Assembly (NCBI RefSeq): GCF_000346485.2
Contig: NZ_KQ976354.1
Location: 7,790,211 to 7,854,210, forward strand
Reading direction: 5' to 3'
DNA length: 64,000 nucleotides
Origin: Scytonema hofmannii PCC 7110
Lineage (GTDB): Bacteria > Cyanobacteriota > Cyanobacteriia > Cyanobacteriales > Nostocaceae
The translations under genes were made by a program, and so were the position numbers. This document shows, piece by piece, positions 33,376-41,168 of this stretch; position 1 is the first letter of the stretch, and each line of letters begins with the position of its first letter. The notes beneath the pieces were generated by a model, which worked only from the letters and a program-made list of their open reading frames with translations, was not told the origin of the DNA and did no database searches.

Positions 33376-36300
33376 ATGGAAAACGCTACCAATATGTCTC
33401 AGCTTCCAGAAACTTTTATCGTAGAGGTAGCAACCAGATCTGGTGTTACTAAAACAGAGTTAGATGCTTTATTGTTGGCATTAAGTAATTTTTCAGGTAC
33501 TGAAATAGCTTCCAAATTAGAAATTTCTCAAGCAGCAGTGAGAAAAAGATTGGGAGAAAGCTACCGTAAATTTGGTATAGAGGGGAGCGGGAACAAAAAA
33601 CTCAACAACCTCAGGCAACAGCTCATAGCTCAATACCAAAATCAAGCAAATATAAATGTAGCTGTTGGCAAGATACCTCAAGAAGATTGGGGTGAGGCTG
33701 TTGATGTAGATGGTTTTTGGGGTCGCGAAGAGGAAATTGCTAAGCTAGAACAGTGGATTGTGGGGGATAATTCTCAGCGCTGTCGGATGGTAGCAGTGTT
33801 GGGAATAGGAGGTATAGGTAAGACAGTCTTAGCAGCACAGCTTGCCAAAAAAGTACAGGAAAATTTTGATTATCTCTTTTGGCGATCGCTGAGCAGTGCT
33901 CCACCTATAAGTGATATTCTCACACAGCTACTCCGCTTTCTACCGAAAGATCCAGAACACGAGTTGCCAGACAATGACAACAGCAAAATACTGTGGTTGA
34001 TCAATGTCTTGAGAGAACACCGTTGTTTGATCGTTTTAGATAAAGTGGAAACCGTGCTTCGCAGTGGTAAAGGTAGGGCATATGAAAGGGCGGGTGAGTA
34101 TGAAGAAGGATATGAAAAGTATGGCTACTTCTTTAAGAAAATAGCCGAAGCAGGACATGAAAGTTGTCTTTTGCTTATTGGTCGAGAGAAGCCCAAGCAA
34201 GTTGCAATATTGGAAGGGAAAAATTTACCAGTCAAGGTGTTGCACCTTTTGGGAATGAATTTGGAAGAAGCAAGGGCAATGCTGAAAGATAAGGGATTTT
34301 CTTGTTCGGATGCTCAATTACAGGAATTAGTAGAGAGATACTCCGGTAACCCACTAGCCTTAAAGATAGTCGCTACCACTGTTTATGATTTATTTAGTAA
34401 TAATATTGCTGAATTTTTAAACCAAATTCACCAGGAAACAGCCGTTTATGGTGATATTCGGTCTCTTTTAGACCAGCAATTTAATCGACTGTCAGAATTA
34501 GAGAAACAACTGATGTACTGGTTGGCAATTCATCGCGAATATGTTTCATTTACAGAATTAAAAGCAAATTTAATTACTTCAGAACCCGCAACTAGAGTGT
34601 TAGAAGCTGTAGAGTCTTTACTGCGGCGATCGCTAATCGAAAAAGAAGCGGGTTTGGGTAGTTTTCGTCAACAGTCTGTGGTCATGGAATATGTGACAGA
34701 ACGAATCATAGAGCAAGCTTTTGAAGAAATCAGCCAAGGAAGAACCAATGAATTTCTGAATGCTTACCCATTGATGAAGGCACGATCTCTCGAATATATC
34801 CACAAAACTCAGGAAAAACTGATTCTGGAGCCATTAAAAAATAAACTACTTAACATTTTTGGCGACCAATTAGAGTCTCATCTACGTCGAATGTTAGCGA
34901 ATTTACAGACATATAATCCTTTAAAAAAGGGATATGCTGCTGGGAACTTAATCAATTTATTGCGTCAAATTCAGATCCACAAAACTCAAATTGACTTAAG
35001 TGGACGTGATTTTTCAGACTTAACTATTTGGCAAGCCTATCTCAAAAACGTTAAATTACAGGATACCAGCTTTACAAACGCCGACTTGACTGGTTCGGTA
35101 TTTACTGAAACAATGTCGAGTTTAGTATCAGTGAGATTTAGCCCCAACGGGGAGTATTTTGCTATTGGTACAATTAGTGGAGAAGTTCGTCTGTGGCGGA
35201 CTGTAGATATTAAACAAATTCGTATTTTTAGAGGACACACTGCTTGGGTTTGGGCATTTGCCTTCAGTGCAGATAGTCAACTTTTGGTAAGTGGTAGCGC
35301 AGATTACACCATCAAAGTGTGGGATGTGCATACGGGTATATGTTTAAAAACTCTGAGCGAACACACTAATAAAGTGTATACTGTTGCTTTCAAACCTAAT
35401 AGCTGGATTTTAGCAAGTGGTAGTGAAGACGAAAGCATTAAACTGTGGGATGTTCGTACAGGAGAATGCATAAAAACTCTTAACGGTCATGAGGACTGGG
35501 TTTGGTCAGTGACCTTTAGTCCCACTGACAATGGTATACTAGCCAGTTCCAGTGCTGATGGTAAGATTAAAATATGGGATATTAACACTGGTGAATGCCT
35601 GAAAACTATAGAAGGGCATAGTGGTGAGGTTTACTCTGTTGCTTTCAGTCCAAACGGTCAACTATTGGCTAGTAGCAGTGAAGACCGAACTGTTAAACTT
35701 TGGGATGTGGAGCGAGAAAAATGCCTGAAAACATTCATTGGTCATCAGAAAATAGTTTATTCAGTCCGCTTTAGTCCAAATGGAAAAAGTCTTGCGAGTT
35801 GCGGCGAAGATCGCACCATTAAAATCTGGAATGTTCGTACAGGTGAATGTTTGAGGACTTTAGAAGGGCATAACAGTCAAGTGTGGGCGATTGCATTTAC
35901 ATCTAGTCCCGATGGACGTACTTTAATTAGCAGTAGTGACGATCAAACAGCAAGACTGTGGGATGTAGACACAGGAAATTGCTTGTATGTTTTGCAAGCG
36001 TATACCCGTGGCGTTTATTCAGTTGCATTTAGTCCCAATAGCGAAATTCTAGCAAGTGGTGGTGATGAGCCGACAATAAAGCTATGGAAATTAGGTACAG
36101 GAGAATGTTTCCCCATTGAAGGACATCAAGGACGCCTGCGTTCCGTTGCTTTTAGCCCTGATGAACGAGTTCTTGCTAGTGCAGGTGGTGACAATACCAT
36201 AAAACTCTGGGATATTACAGACATTAGCAACAGTAAATGTATCCGAACACTCAAAGGTCATAGTAACTGGGTGTGGACAGTTGTGTTTAGTTCAAACGGG

Positions 36301-36993
36301 CAAATTATAGCTAGTAGTAGCGAAGACAAAACAGTACGAATCTGGGATTCTCACACAGGTGAGTGTCTGAAAGTTTTAGAAGGACATACTCATTGGGTTT
36401 GGACAGTAGCAATTAGTCTTGATGAGAGCACACTTGTCAGTGGAAGTGCTGACAGTACAGTCAAGATCTGGGATCTTCATACAGGTGAGTGTATTGACAC
36501 TTTAGAAGACCATAGAGATTTAATTTGGTCGGTAGCAATTAGTCCCAACGGACAATTTTTAGCAAGCGGTAGCGAAGACCAAACGGTTAGGCTGTGGGAC
36601 ATCAAAACAGGTAAATGTCTCCATACCTTGGAAGGACACAGCAAACAAGTTTATTCAGTAGCCTTTAGTCCGGATGGGCAAACCCTTGCAAGCGGTAGCG
36701 GTGACGGAACCGTTAAATTATGGCAAGTCAAGACAGGTTTTTGTCTGGATACCCTCACACGGGGACACACAGCAGCAATCCGTTCCGTCGCCTTTAGTAC
36801 TGATGGTCGGCTCTTAGCAAGTGGTAGTGAAGATGAGAACATTCAACTTTGGGATGTCCAAAAGTGTAGCCGATTGCGGCAAATTAAATCCGATCGGGTT
36901 TACGAACGCATGGAAATTACAAATATTATTGGTTTGACAGACGCAGAAAAAGCTTCTTTAAAGGCTTTGGGTGCAATAGAAAAAGGAGAGTAA
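33376..36993 (+). CDS. STAND NTPase: HTH, NB-ARC, pentapeptide-like and 14 WD40 blades
   Basis: 1205 residues from the ATG at 33376 (GGAG nine bases before it). An N-terminal helical/HTH segment (LSNFSGTEIASKLEISQAAV) is followed by NB-ARC with Walker A GIGGIGKT at 143-150, Walker B CLIVLDKVE near 218 and GNPLALKIVA. A winged-helix region ends in a short pentapeptide-like stretch (DLSGRDFSDLTIWQAYLKN). From about 585 to 1170 come 14 WD40 repeats, countable by their xLWDV-type ends, enough for two seven-blade propellers. Such proteins bind a ligand on the propeller and signal through oligomerisation; roles in signalling, regulated cell death or defence are known for relatives, but nothing here fixes which. 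Confidence 0.9.
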   Translation: MENATNMSQLPETFIVEVATRSGVTKTELDALLLALSNFSGTEIASKLEISQAAVRKRLGESYRKFGIEGSGNKKLNNLRQQLIAQYQNQANINVAVGKIPQEDWGEAVDVDGFWGREEEIAKLEQWIVGDNSQRCRMVAVLGIGGIGKTVLAAQLAKKVQENFDYLFWRSLSSAPPISDILTQLLRFLPKDPEHELPDNDNSKILWLINVLREHRCLIVLDKVETVLRSGKGRAYERAGEYEEGYEKYGYFFKKIAEAGHESCLLLIGREKPKQVAILEGKNLPVKVLHLLGMNLEEARAMLKDKGFSCSDAQLQELVERYSGNPLALKIVATTVYDLFSNNIAEFLNQIHQETAVYGDIRSLLDQQFNRLSELEKQLMYWLAIHREYVSFTELKANLITSEPATRVLEAVESLLRRSLIEKEAGLGSFRQQSVVMEYVTERIIEQAFEEISQGRTNEFLNAYPLMKARSLEYIHKTQEKLILEPLKNKLLNIFGDQLESHLRRMLANLQTYNPLKKGYAAGNLINLLRQIQIHKTQIDLSGRDFSDLTIWQAYLKNVKLQDTSFTNADLTGSVFTETMSSLVSVRFSPNGEYFAIGTISGEVRLWRTVDIKQIRIFRGHTAWVWAFAFSADSQLLVSGSADYTIKVWDVHTGICLKTLSEHTNKVYTVAFKPNSWILASGSEDESIKLWDVRTGECIKTLNGHEDWVWSVTFSPTDNGILASSSADGKIKIWDINTGECLKTIEGHSGEVYSVAFSPNGQLLASSSEDRTVKLWDVEREKCLKTFIGHQKIVYSVRFSPNGKSLASCGEDRTIKIWNVRTGECLRTLEGHNSQVWAIAFTSSPDGRTLISSSDDQTARLWDVDTGNCLYVLQAYTRGVYSVAFSPNSEILASGGDEPTIKLWKLGTGECFPIEGHQGRLRSVAFSPDERVLASAGGDNTIKLWDITDISNSKCIRTLKGHSNWVWTVVFSSNGQIIASSSEDKTVRIWDSHTGECLKVLEGHTHWVWTVAISLDESTLVSGSADSTVKIWDLHTGECIDTLEDHRDLIWSVAISPNGQFLASGSEDQTVRLWDIKTGKCLHTLEGHSKQVYSVAFSPDGQTLASGSGDGTVKLWQVKTGFCLDTLTRGHTAAIRSVAFSTDGRLLASGSEDENIQLWDVQKCSRLRQIKSDRVYERMEITNIIGLTDAEKASLKALGAIEKGE

Positions 36994-37020
36994 TTTCCCA
37001 ATCAATCCCTTTTTAGCCTT

Positions 37021-37070
37021 AGCGATTGGAAATCGCAGCTATACAAACGCTCGTCCGCCAACGCGGACTT
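37021..37070. repeat. Dispersed palindromic repeat
   Basis: Reads AGCGATTGGAAATCGC, AGCTATACAAACG, then GTCCGCCAACGCGGAC. It is the reverse complement of the unit at 28200-28250 with scattered differences, and abuts the left end of the expanded fold-back element. Confidence 0.8.
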
Positions 37071-37303
37071 AGGGATGTCCAAGAAATAAATTCTCCGGTG
37101 ATTGTGGGGCGGGCGTCCTCGCCTGCCCTCTTGCTAACGCCCGCCCTCTTGCTAACGCCCGCCCTCTGGCTAACGCCTGCCCTCTGGCTAACGCCTGCCC
37201 TCTGGCTAACGCCTGCCCTCTGGCTAACGCCTGCCCTCTGGCTAACGGGCGGGACGCCCGTACCACAAGAAATTTGAGGAGATTTTTTTATTTGGAAGCC
37301 TCT
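37071..37303. mobile_element. Fold-back element family A, inverted and expanded by an 18-base tandem array
   Basis: Left AGGGATGTCCAAGAAATAAA and right TTTATTTGGAAGCCTCTT ends match the complete family A copy at 16442-16569 in reverse orientation. In place of the central loop sits an array of seven CTAACG anchors exactly 18 bases apart (37134, 37152, 37170, 37188, 37206, 37224, 37242; unit CTCTGGCTAACGCCTGCC, early units with CTTGCTAACGCCCG). Open frames across it are a by-product of the 18-base period. Confidence 0.88.
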
Positions 37304-37356
37304 TAATTAGATAATAAAATTGCCGATCTTTGGTTCTTGCTACCGTAATTAACCCA

Positions 37357-38274
37357 ATGAAAACAGCCCGTCGAAAAGCCCCAGTCAGTCGCCGCATGGT
37401 GAATCGGCATGGAAGTTTCAACGTCGTGCGTAAAGGAATCTCTCACAAACATTGGCACGATCCGTACCATTTACTACTCACTCTTCCTTGGTATTACACC
37501 TTACTAGTCATTAGTTTGGGGTATATCATAGCCAACGCCCTATTTGCCTTGGCATATATTATTGGAGGCGATGGTATAGAAAATGCGCGTCCGGGTAACT
37601 TTTTTGACGCCTTCTTCTTTAGTGTTCAGACAATGGCATCAATTGGTTATGGGGCAATGTATCCCAAAACACCGTATGCAAACTTCTTAGTCACTATTGA
37701 ATCATTACTGGGGTTGATAGGACTGGCAATGGGAAGTGGGTTAATGTTTGCTCGATTTTCGCTTCCTAGAGCACGAGTCATGTTTAGCAATATTGCAGTT
37801 ATTACACCATATAACGATGTCCCAACTCTCATGTTTCGGGTTGCTAACGAACGGGAAAATTGGATTTTAGAAGCACAAGTCCGGGTTACTTTAGCACGTA
37901 CTGAAATTACCAAAGAAGGTGACGTAATGCGTCGGTTTTACGATATGCCTCTTGTTCGCAGTCAGTCGCCACTTTTTGCCTTAACTTGGACAGTAATGCA
38001 CGTTATTGATGAGAATAGCCCTCTTTATGGAGTGACATCTGAGGAAATGGTAGAAGATGAGATGGAAGTGGTGGTTACTTTCACAGGGCTTGATGAAACT
38101 GTTTCTCAAACCATCCACGCCCGTCACTCCTACATATCTGAGGAAATTGTTTGGAATATGAGGTTTGTCGATATTTTAGGGAAAACAAAGGATGGCAGTC
38201 GCTGTATCAACTATGCCCGGTTTCATGATGTTGTTTCTTTGGATGAAGAAAAGAATGGACTGGGAGGTTGTTAG
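37357..38274 (+). CDS. KirBac-type inward-rectifier potassium channel
   Basis: 305 residues from ATG at 37357 (an upstream TTG is less likely). A basic N-terminus, outer helix (YYTLLVISLGYIIANALFALAYI), pore helix and selectivity filter TMASIGYGAMYP with GYG at 97-99, inner helix (LLGLIGLAMGSGLMFARFSLP) and a C-terminal beta-rich cytoplasmic domain (MFSNIAVITPYNDVPTLMFR, LTWTVMHVIDENSPL, ARHSYISEEIVW) match the Kir channel layout. It should carry K+ and be gated by lipid or ligand binding. Extra C-terminal residues beyond the Kir domain contain a final Cys. Confidence 0.92.
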   Translation: MKTARRKAPVSRRMVNRHGSFNVVRKGISHKHWHDPYHLLLTLPWYYTLLVISLGYIIANALFALAYIIGGDGIENARPGNFFDAFFFSVQTMASIGYGAMYPKTPYANFLVTIESLLGLIGLAMGSGLMFARFSLPRARVMFSNIAVITPYNDVPTLMFRVANERENWILEAQVRVTLARTEITKEGDVMRRFYDMPLVRSQSPLFALTWTVMHVIDENSPLYGVTSEEMVEDEMEVVVTFTGLDETVSQTIHARHSYISEEIVWNMRFVDILGKTKDGSRCINYARFHDVVSLDEEKNGLGGC

Positions 38275-38534
38275 TAAGCTGTCGCGTCTGGACAGCAGTC
38301 CAGGAACGAGAAATACTGGTGGAGCGATCGCCATCTTCACCGAATTCTTCGTGCCGTGGAAGCCCCTAGCTGAAGGCATGGGGTTGCTTACATAAAATCT
38401 AATTAATGCGTTAATAAATCATACCGCAAGCATAAGCTCGTTTAAGTGCAAATCACTTTACAGGTAGAGGACGCTTTTTAACCAACCTTTTATCTTTGAA
38501 TAACTAGGAATAATCATTTGGGAGAAAAAAGTAT
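38275..38534. other. Intergenic, possible IS200/IS605 tnpB relic
   Basis: 38276-38393 contains GTCTGGACAGCAGTCCAGGAACG and ends in GTGGAAGCCCC-TAGCTGAAGGCAT-GGGGTTGCTT, a hairpin-containing layout like the 3' ends of cyanobacterial tnpB genes. The encoded stretch ends FFVPWKPLAEGMGLL. Only a tail would remain; weak evidence. Confidence 0.3.
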
Positions 38535-38897
38535 ATGGGTTGGTTAAAAAGACTGTTTGGACTAGAAAAACCACAGAACGCACAAGTGAATCCCACTCCA
38601 CAGCCAGCAGAACAAACTCGTTCTGCAACTCCCGCAGCCACTGAAACAGTTTCCCCAGAACGTTTGGGATTGAATGGAGAGTACGATCAAAGCGGTTTGG
38701 CTAAGCGAGTTGCGCTTGCATTTGACCAAGATAATCAACTTGATGATATCGATACTCTTTGGGTAGCGCAAACAGGTAGCACTGTAGTCCTAAAGGGCAA
38801 AGTTCCCAGCCAAGACATTCTGCAAAAAATGGTTTCTGTAGCACGTTCGGTCAACGGTGCAACAGAAGTTGATACGAGTCAAGTGAGCGTCGGCTAG
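38535..38897 (+). CDS. BON-domain protein
   Basis: 120 residues. Start MGWLKRLFGLEK suggests an amphipathic membrane-binding helix, followed by a Pro/Thr-rich linker and a BON domain (LAKRVALAFDQDNQLDDIDTLWV, GSTVVLKGKVPSQDILQKMVSVA, NGATEVDTSQVSV). BON domains bind phospholipids or act as periplasmic adaptors. No signal peptide, so it probably works on the inner face of a membrane. GGGAGAA upstream of the ATG is the ribosome site. A related LysM/BON arrangement is not seen. Confidence 0.85.
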   Translation: MGWLKRLFGLEKPQNAQVNPTPQPAEQTRSATPAATETVSPERLGLNGEYDQSGLAKRVALAFDQDNQLDDIDTLWVAQTGSTVVLKGKVPSQDILQKMVSVARSVNGATEVDTSQVSVG

Positions 38898-38956
38898 TCA
38901 GTGACCAGTGATCAGTGAGCCTAATTGGTCACTGGTCACTGGTCACTGGTCACTGA
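38897..38956. repeat. Heptamer tandem repeat (TCACTGG)n
   Basis: CAGTGACCAGTGATCAGTG then four TCACTGG copies; the array runs into the 3' end of the alpha/beta hydrolase gene on the minus strand. Confidence 0.9.
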
Positions 38957-39914
38957 TTAATTTCAGCCAATCCAAAATCACTTGGTTGATTAATTCTGGG
39001 TGTTCATCATGAGGACAATGCCCCACATTCTCGACATCCAGCACCTCTAACTTCTCATTGTACTGAGCAAATTGACGGGCAAGTGCAGGGGGAACAAGCC
39101 TATCTTTTTTTCCCCAAATCAACAACATTGGAATTTGTAAAGTTGGCAAGACGGTTTTGACGCTAGGACCAAAGTTTGCGTCTATAGTCGCTCTAAAGAG
39201 GGCAGTAAAAGCACGCGCAGAACCTCTATCTTGTGGTGGCCCTGTTAAAATCTCTATTAGTTCATCGGTAATAGCCTCTGGGTTAGCATAGGCAAGACTT
39301 GCCCAGCGACGTACTACACCAGGTCGGCGGATGACGTTAAACAAGGGTTGAAGCAACAGTGGGGAAGCAACAAAATTTTTGATGCCTGCTACAACGGGTC
39401 TTAATATAGGAGGTAAAGCTTCTCGTTCCAATGAGGGATCGGGCAAGTTTATCATGACCAAGCCCTGCACCATATCGGGATAGGTGGCAGATGCGGAGAA
39501 GGAAACCAGCGAACCAAGGGAATTACCTACTAAGATGGCTGGTTGGTTGATGAAGGTTTTCCAAAAATCGTAAACTTGGTCTGCCCAAAGCTGCACGCTG
39601 TATTTAACTGGGGCTTTTTCAGAAGCACCCCAACCCAACATATCAAGAGCGTATACTGTATGATGTTCGCCTAGCACCTCTAAATTGTGTCGCCAGTGAC
39701 CAATAGAGGCACCAAACCCGTGTAGCAAAATGACAGGGGTTGTTTTGCGATCGCTATGCCTTTGACGAATATAGGTATAGCGAGTTTGCCAACCCCGCCA
39801 AACCCAGTCTCTTTGATTTCCAACTCGTTGTTGCCAGTGTCCTACTACATTCACATCCCTCTCCATCGCTCGTGCAAAATATCTATCAGACGATTCACTC
39901 ATCACTGCTGACAA
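38943..39914 (-). CDS. Alpha/beta-fold hydrolase
   Basis: 323 residues. VILLHGFGASIGHW carries the oxyanion-hole HG, LVGNSLGSLV has the nucleophile Ser132, LLIWGKKDRLVPP the acid Asp and NVGHCPHDEHPE the catalytic His. The overall pattern matches the group of cyanobacterial and plant plastid hydrolases related to haloalkane dehalogenases and pheophytinases, so an ester in the thylakoid or pigment metabolism is a reasonable guess, not shown. No signal peptide. The last codons lie in a heptamer repeat. Confidence 0.85.
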   Translation of the reverse strand: MSAVMSESSDRYFARAMERDVNVVGHWQQRVGNQRDWVWRGWQTRYTYIRQRHSDRKTTPVILLHGFGASIGHWRHNLEVLGEHHTVYALDMLGWGASEKAPVKYSVQLWADQVYDFWKTFINQPAILVGNSLGSLVSFSASATYPDMVQGLVMINLPDPSLEREALPPILRPVVAGIKNFVASPLLLQPLFNVIRRPGVVRRWASLAYANPEAITDELIEILTGPPQDRGSARAFTALFRATIDANFGPSVKTVLPTLQIPMLLIWGKKDRLVPPALARQFAQYNEKLEVLDVENVGHCPHDEHPELINQVILDWLKLISDQ

Positions 39915-40338
39915 AAGGTAGTTTCTACATATATTCTAGATTAGGGAAAAAAGCTCATCCCACGTGTTATCCGCGCATACACTTCATTTTTTCAACAAAC
40001 AAGATGTATATCATACAATCTTTCAACTCTATACTTTGTATAATATAAACTCTCTAGTTACGTTAAAATACGGTTAAAGAAATGTAAATGACTTGACAAA
40101 AATTGTGGCAATAGTTAAATAATACTACTGTGGTGTAATTTAAATTAACGATAGGACAGAAATCGTCTCAGAGTGGGTAGAATGAGGAGTACAAGGACGA
40201 CAATGAAAATGCGCTATAGATATAGTTACTCTAGAACTATAGCTTTCTTTGCCAGTTCTCAGTTATTTTAGTATTCTCTCTCTGACTCGTACTACTAACA
40301 ACCTAACCAATTTCTTAACAACAGATCCCACAAAATCC
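39915..40338. other. Intergenic with infC promoter and long leader
   Basis: Divergent spacer of 424 bases. Contains the promoter at 40093-40121 and a leader of over 200 bases before infC. A 29-codon frame starting at ATG 40182 lies in it but has no supported function. Confidence 0.6.
40093..40121 (+). promoter_or_regulatory. Sigma-70-type promoter of infC
   Basis: TTGACA at 40093-40098, 17 bases, TAAATA at 40116-40121. The -35 is consensus and spacing is ideal; transcripts would carry a leader of about 210 bases to infC. Confidence 0.6.
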
Positions 40339-40872
40339 ATGTCTGTGATTGAAAAGAAAAGAAATCGCGATCTGCCTCAAATTAACGAACGTATTCGCTT
40401 CCCGAAGATTCGGGTTATTGACACTGATGGCGCTCAACTGGGAATTTTAACACCCCACGAAGCACTGCAAATGGCAGAGGAAAAAGAACTTGACCTTGTG
40501 CTGCTAAGCGACAAAGCAGACCCGCCTGTTTGTCGAATTATGGACTACGGGAAATACAAGTTCGAGCAAGAGAAGAAAGCGCGGGAGGCTCGAAAGAAGC
40601 AGCACACGGCTGATGTCAAAGAAGTTAAGATGCGTTACAAGATTGAAGAACACGACTACAACGTGCGAGTCAAACAAGCAGAGCGTTTTCTCAAAGATGG
40701 TGATAAGGTGAAAGCGACTGTGATGTTCCGAGGTCGAGAAATCCAGCACAGCGACATGGCAGAAGAACTGCTCAAGCGAATGGCTACAGACTTAGATTCA
40801 GTGGGTGAAGTCCAACAAGCGCCCAAGAAAGAAGGGCGAAACATGATGATGCTGATTTCCCCCAAGAAATAA
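40339..40872 (+). CDS. infC: Translation initiation factor IF-3
   Basis: 177 residues from ATG at 40339 ([20 protein letters not shown]). The N-domain ([13 protein letters not shown]), the family signature [21 protein letters not shown], the linker [12 protein letters not shown] and the C-domain ([26 protein letters not shown]) are all standard. It binds the 30S subunit, keeps it apart from 50S and checks the start codon. The upstream part of the longest frame (30 residues, Thr/Asn/Leu-rich) is not part of the family. Usual partners rpmI and rplT are absent, so infC stands alone here. Confidence 0.96.
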   Translation: MSVIEKKRNRDLPQINERIRFPKIRVIDTDGAQLGILTPHEALQMAEEKELDLVLLSDKADPPVCRIMDYGKYKFEQEKKAREARKKQHTADVKEVKMRYKIEEHDYNVRVKQAERFLKDGDKVKATVMFRGREIQHSDMAEELLKRMATDLDSVGEVQQAPKKEGRNMMMLISPKK

Positions 40873-41140
40873 TTTTTAGATTTTGGATTTTAGATTTTGG
40901 ATTTTGGATTAAAGCCAAGAGAAACAGATGCTTCCTCCGTTCTACCAAAGTGAAGAATAGCTCTTTCCCCCCTTCTCCCTAAGGGAGAAGGGTTGGGGAT
41001 GAGGGCAAGCCAAAATCCACAATGACAAATCATGCATATGCTGATAGTCCTGAGCTCTGAGTGGGCAAACTATACTCAGTTGCTCAGGGCTTTTGCTTTG
41101 GTAACCAGTGACCAGTGACCAGTAACCAGTGACCAGCGAC
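40872..41140. repeat. Repeat cluster between infC and the MFS-HEAT gene
   Basis: (GATTTTG/GATTTTA)n at 40872-40912, the CCCTTCTCCC hairpin repeat at 40970-41004 (same as 500-533), a hairpin CCTGAGCTCTGAGTGGG-type stretch, and (CAGTGAC)n at 41101-41140. No gene. Confidence 0.88.
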
Positions 41141-41168
41141 CGATGATCGATGACTAGTAATAAAATGC

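Noticed and set aside
37127..37250. Regularly spaced repeats as a CRISPR array
   Set aside because: Period is 18 bases with no unique spacers; it is a simple tandem repeat.
37026..37277. Open frames with LTPALWLTPALW-type repeats on both strands
   Set aside because: They come from the 18-base tandem array of the expanded fold-back element; no ribosome site or family.
40182..40271. 29-codon upstream frame in the infC leader
   Set aside because: No clear ribosome site or attenuator structure connects it to infC control.
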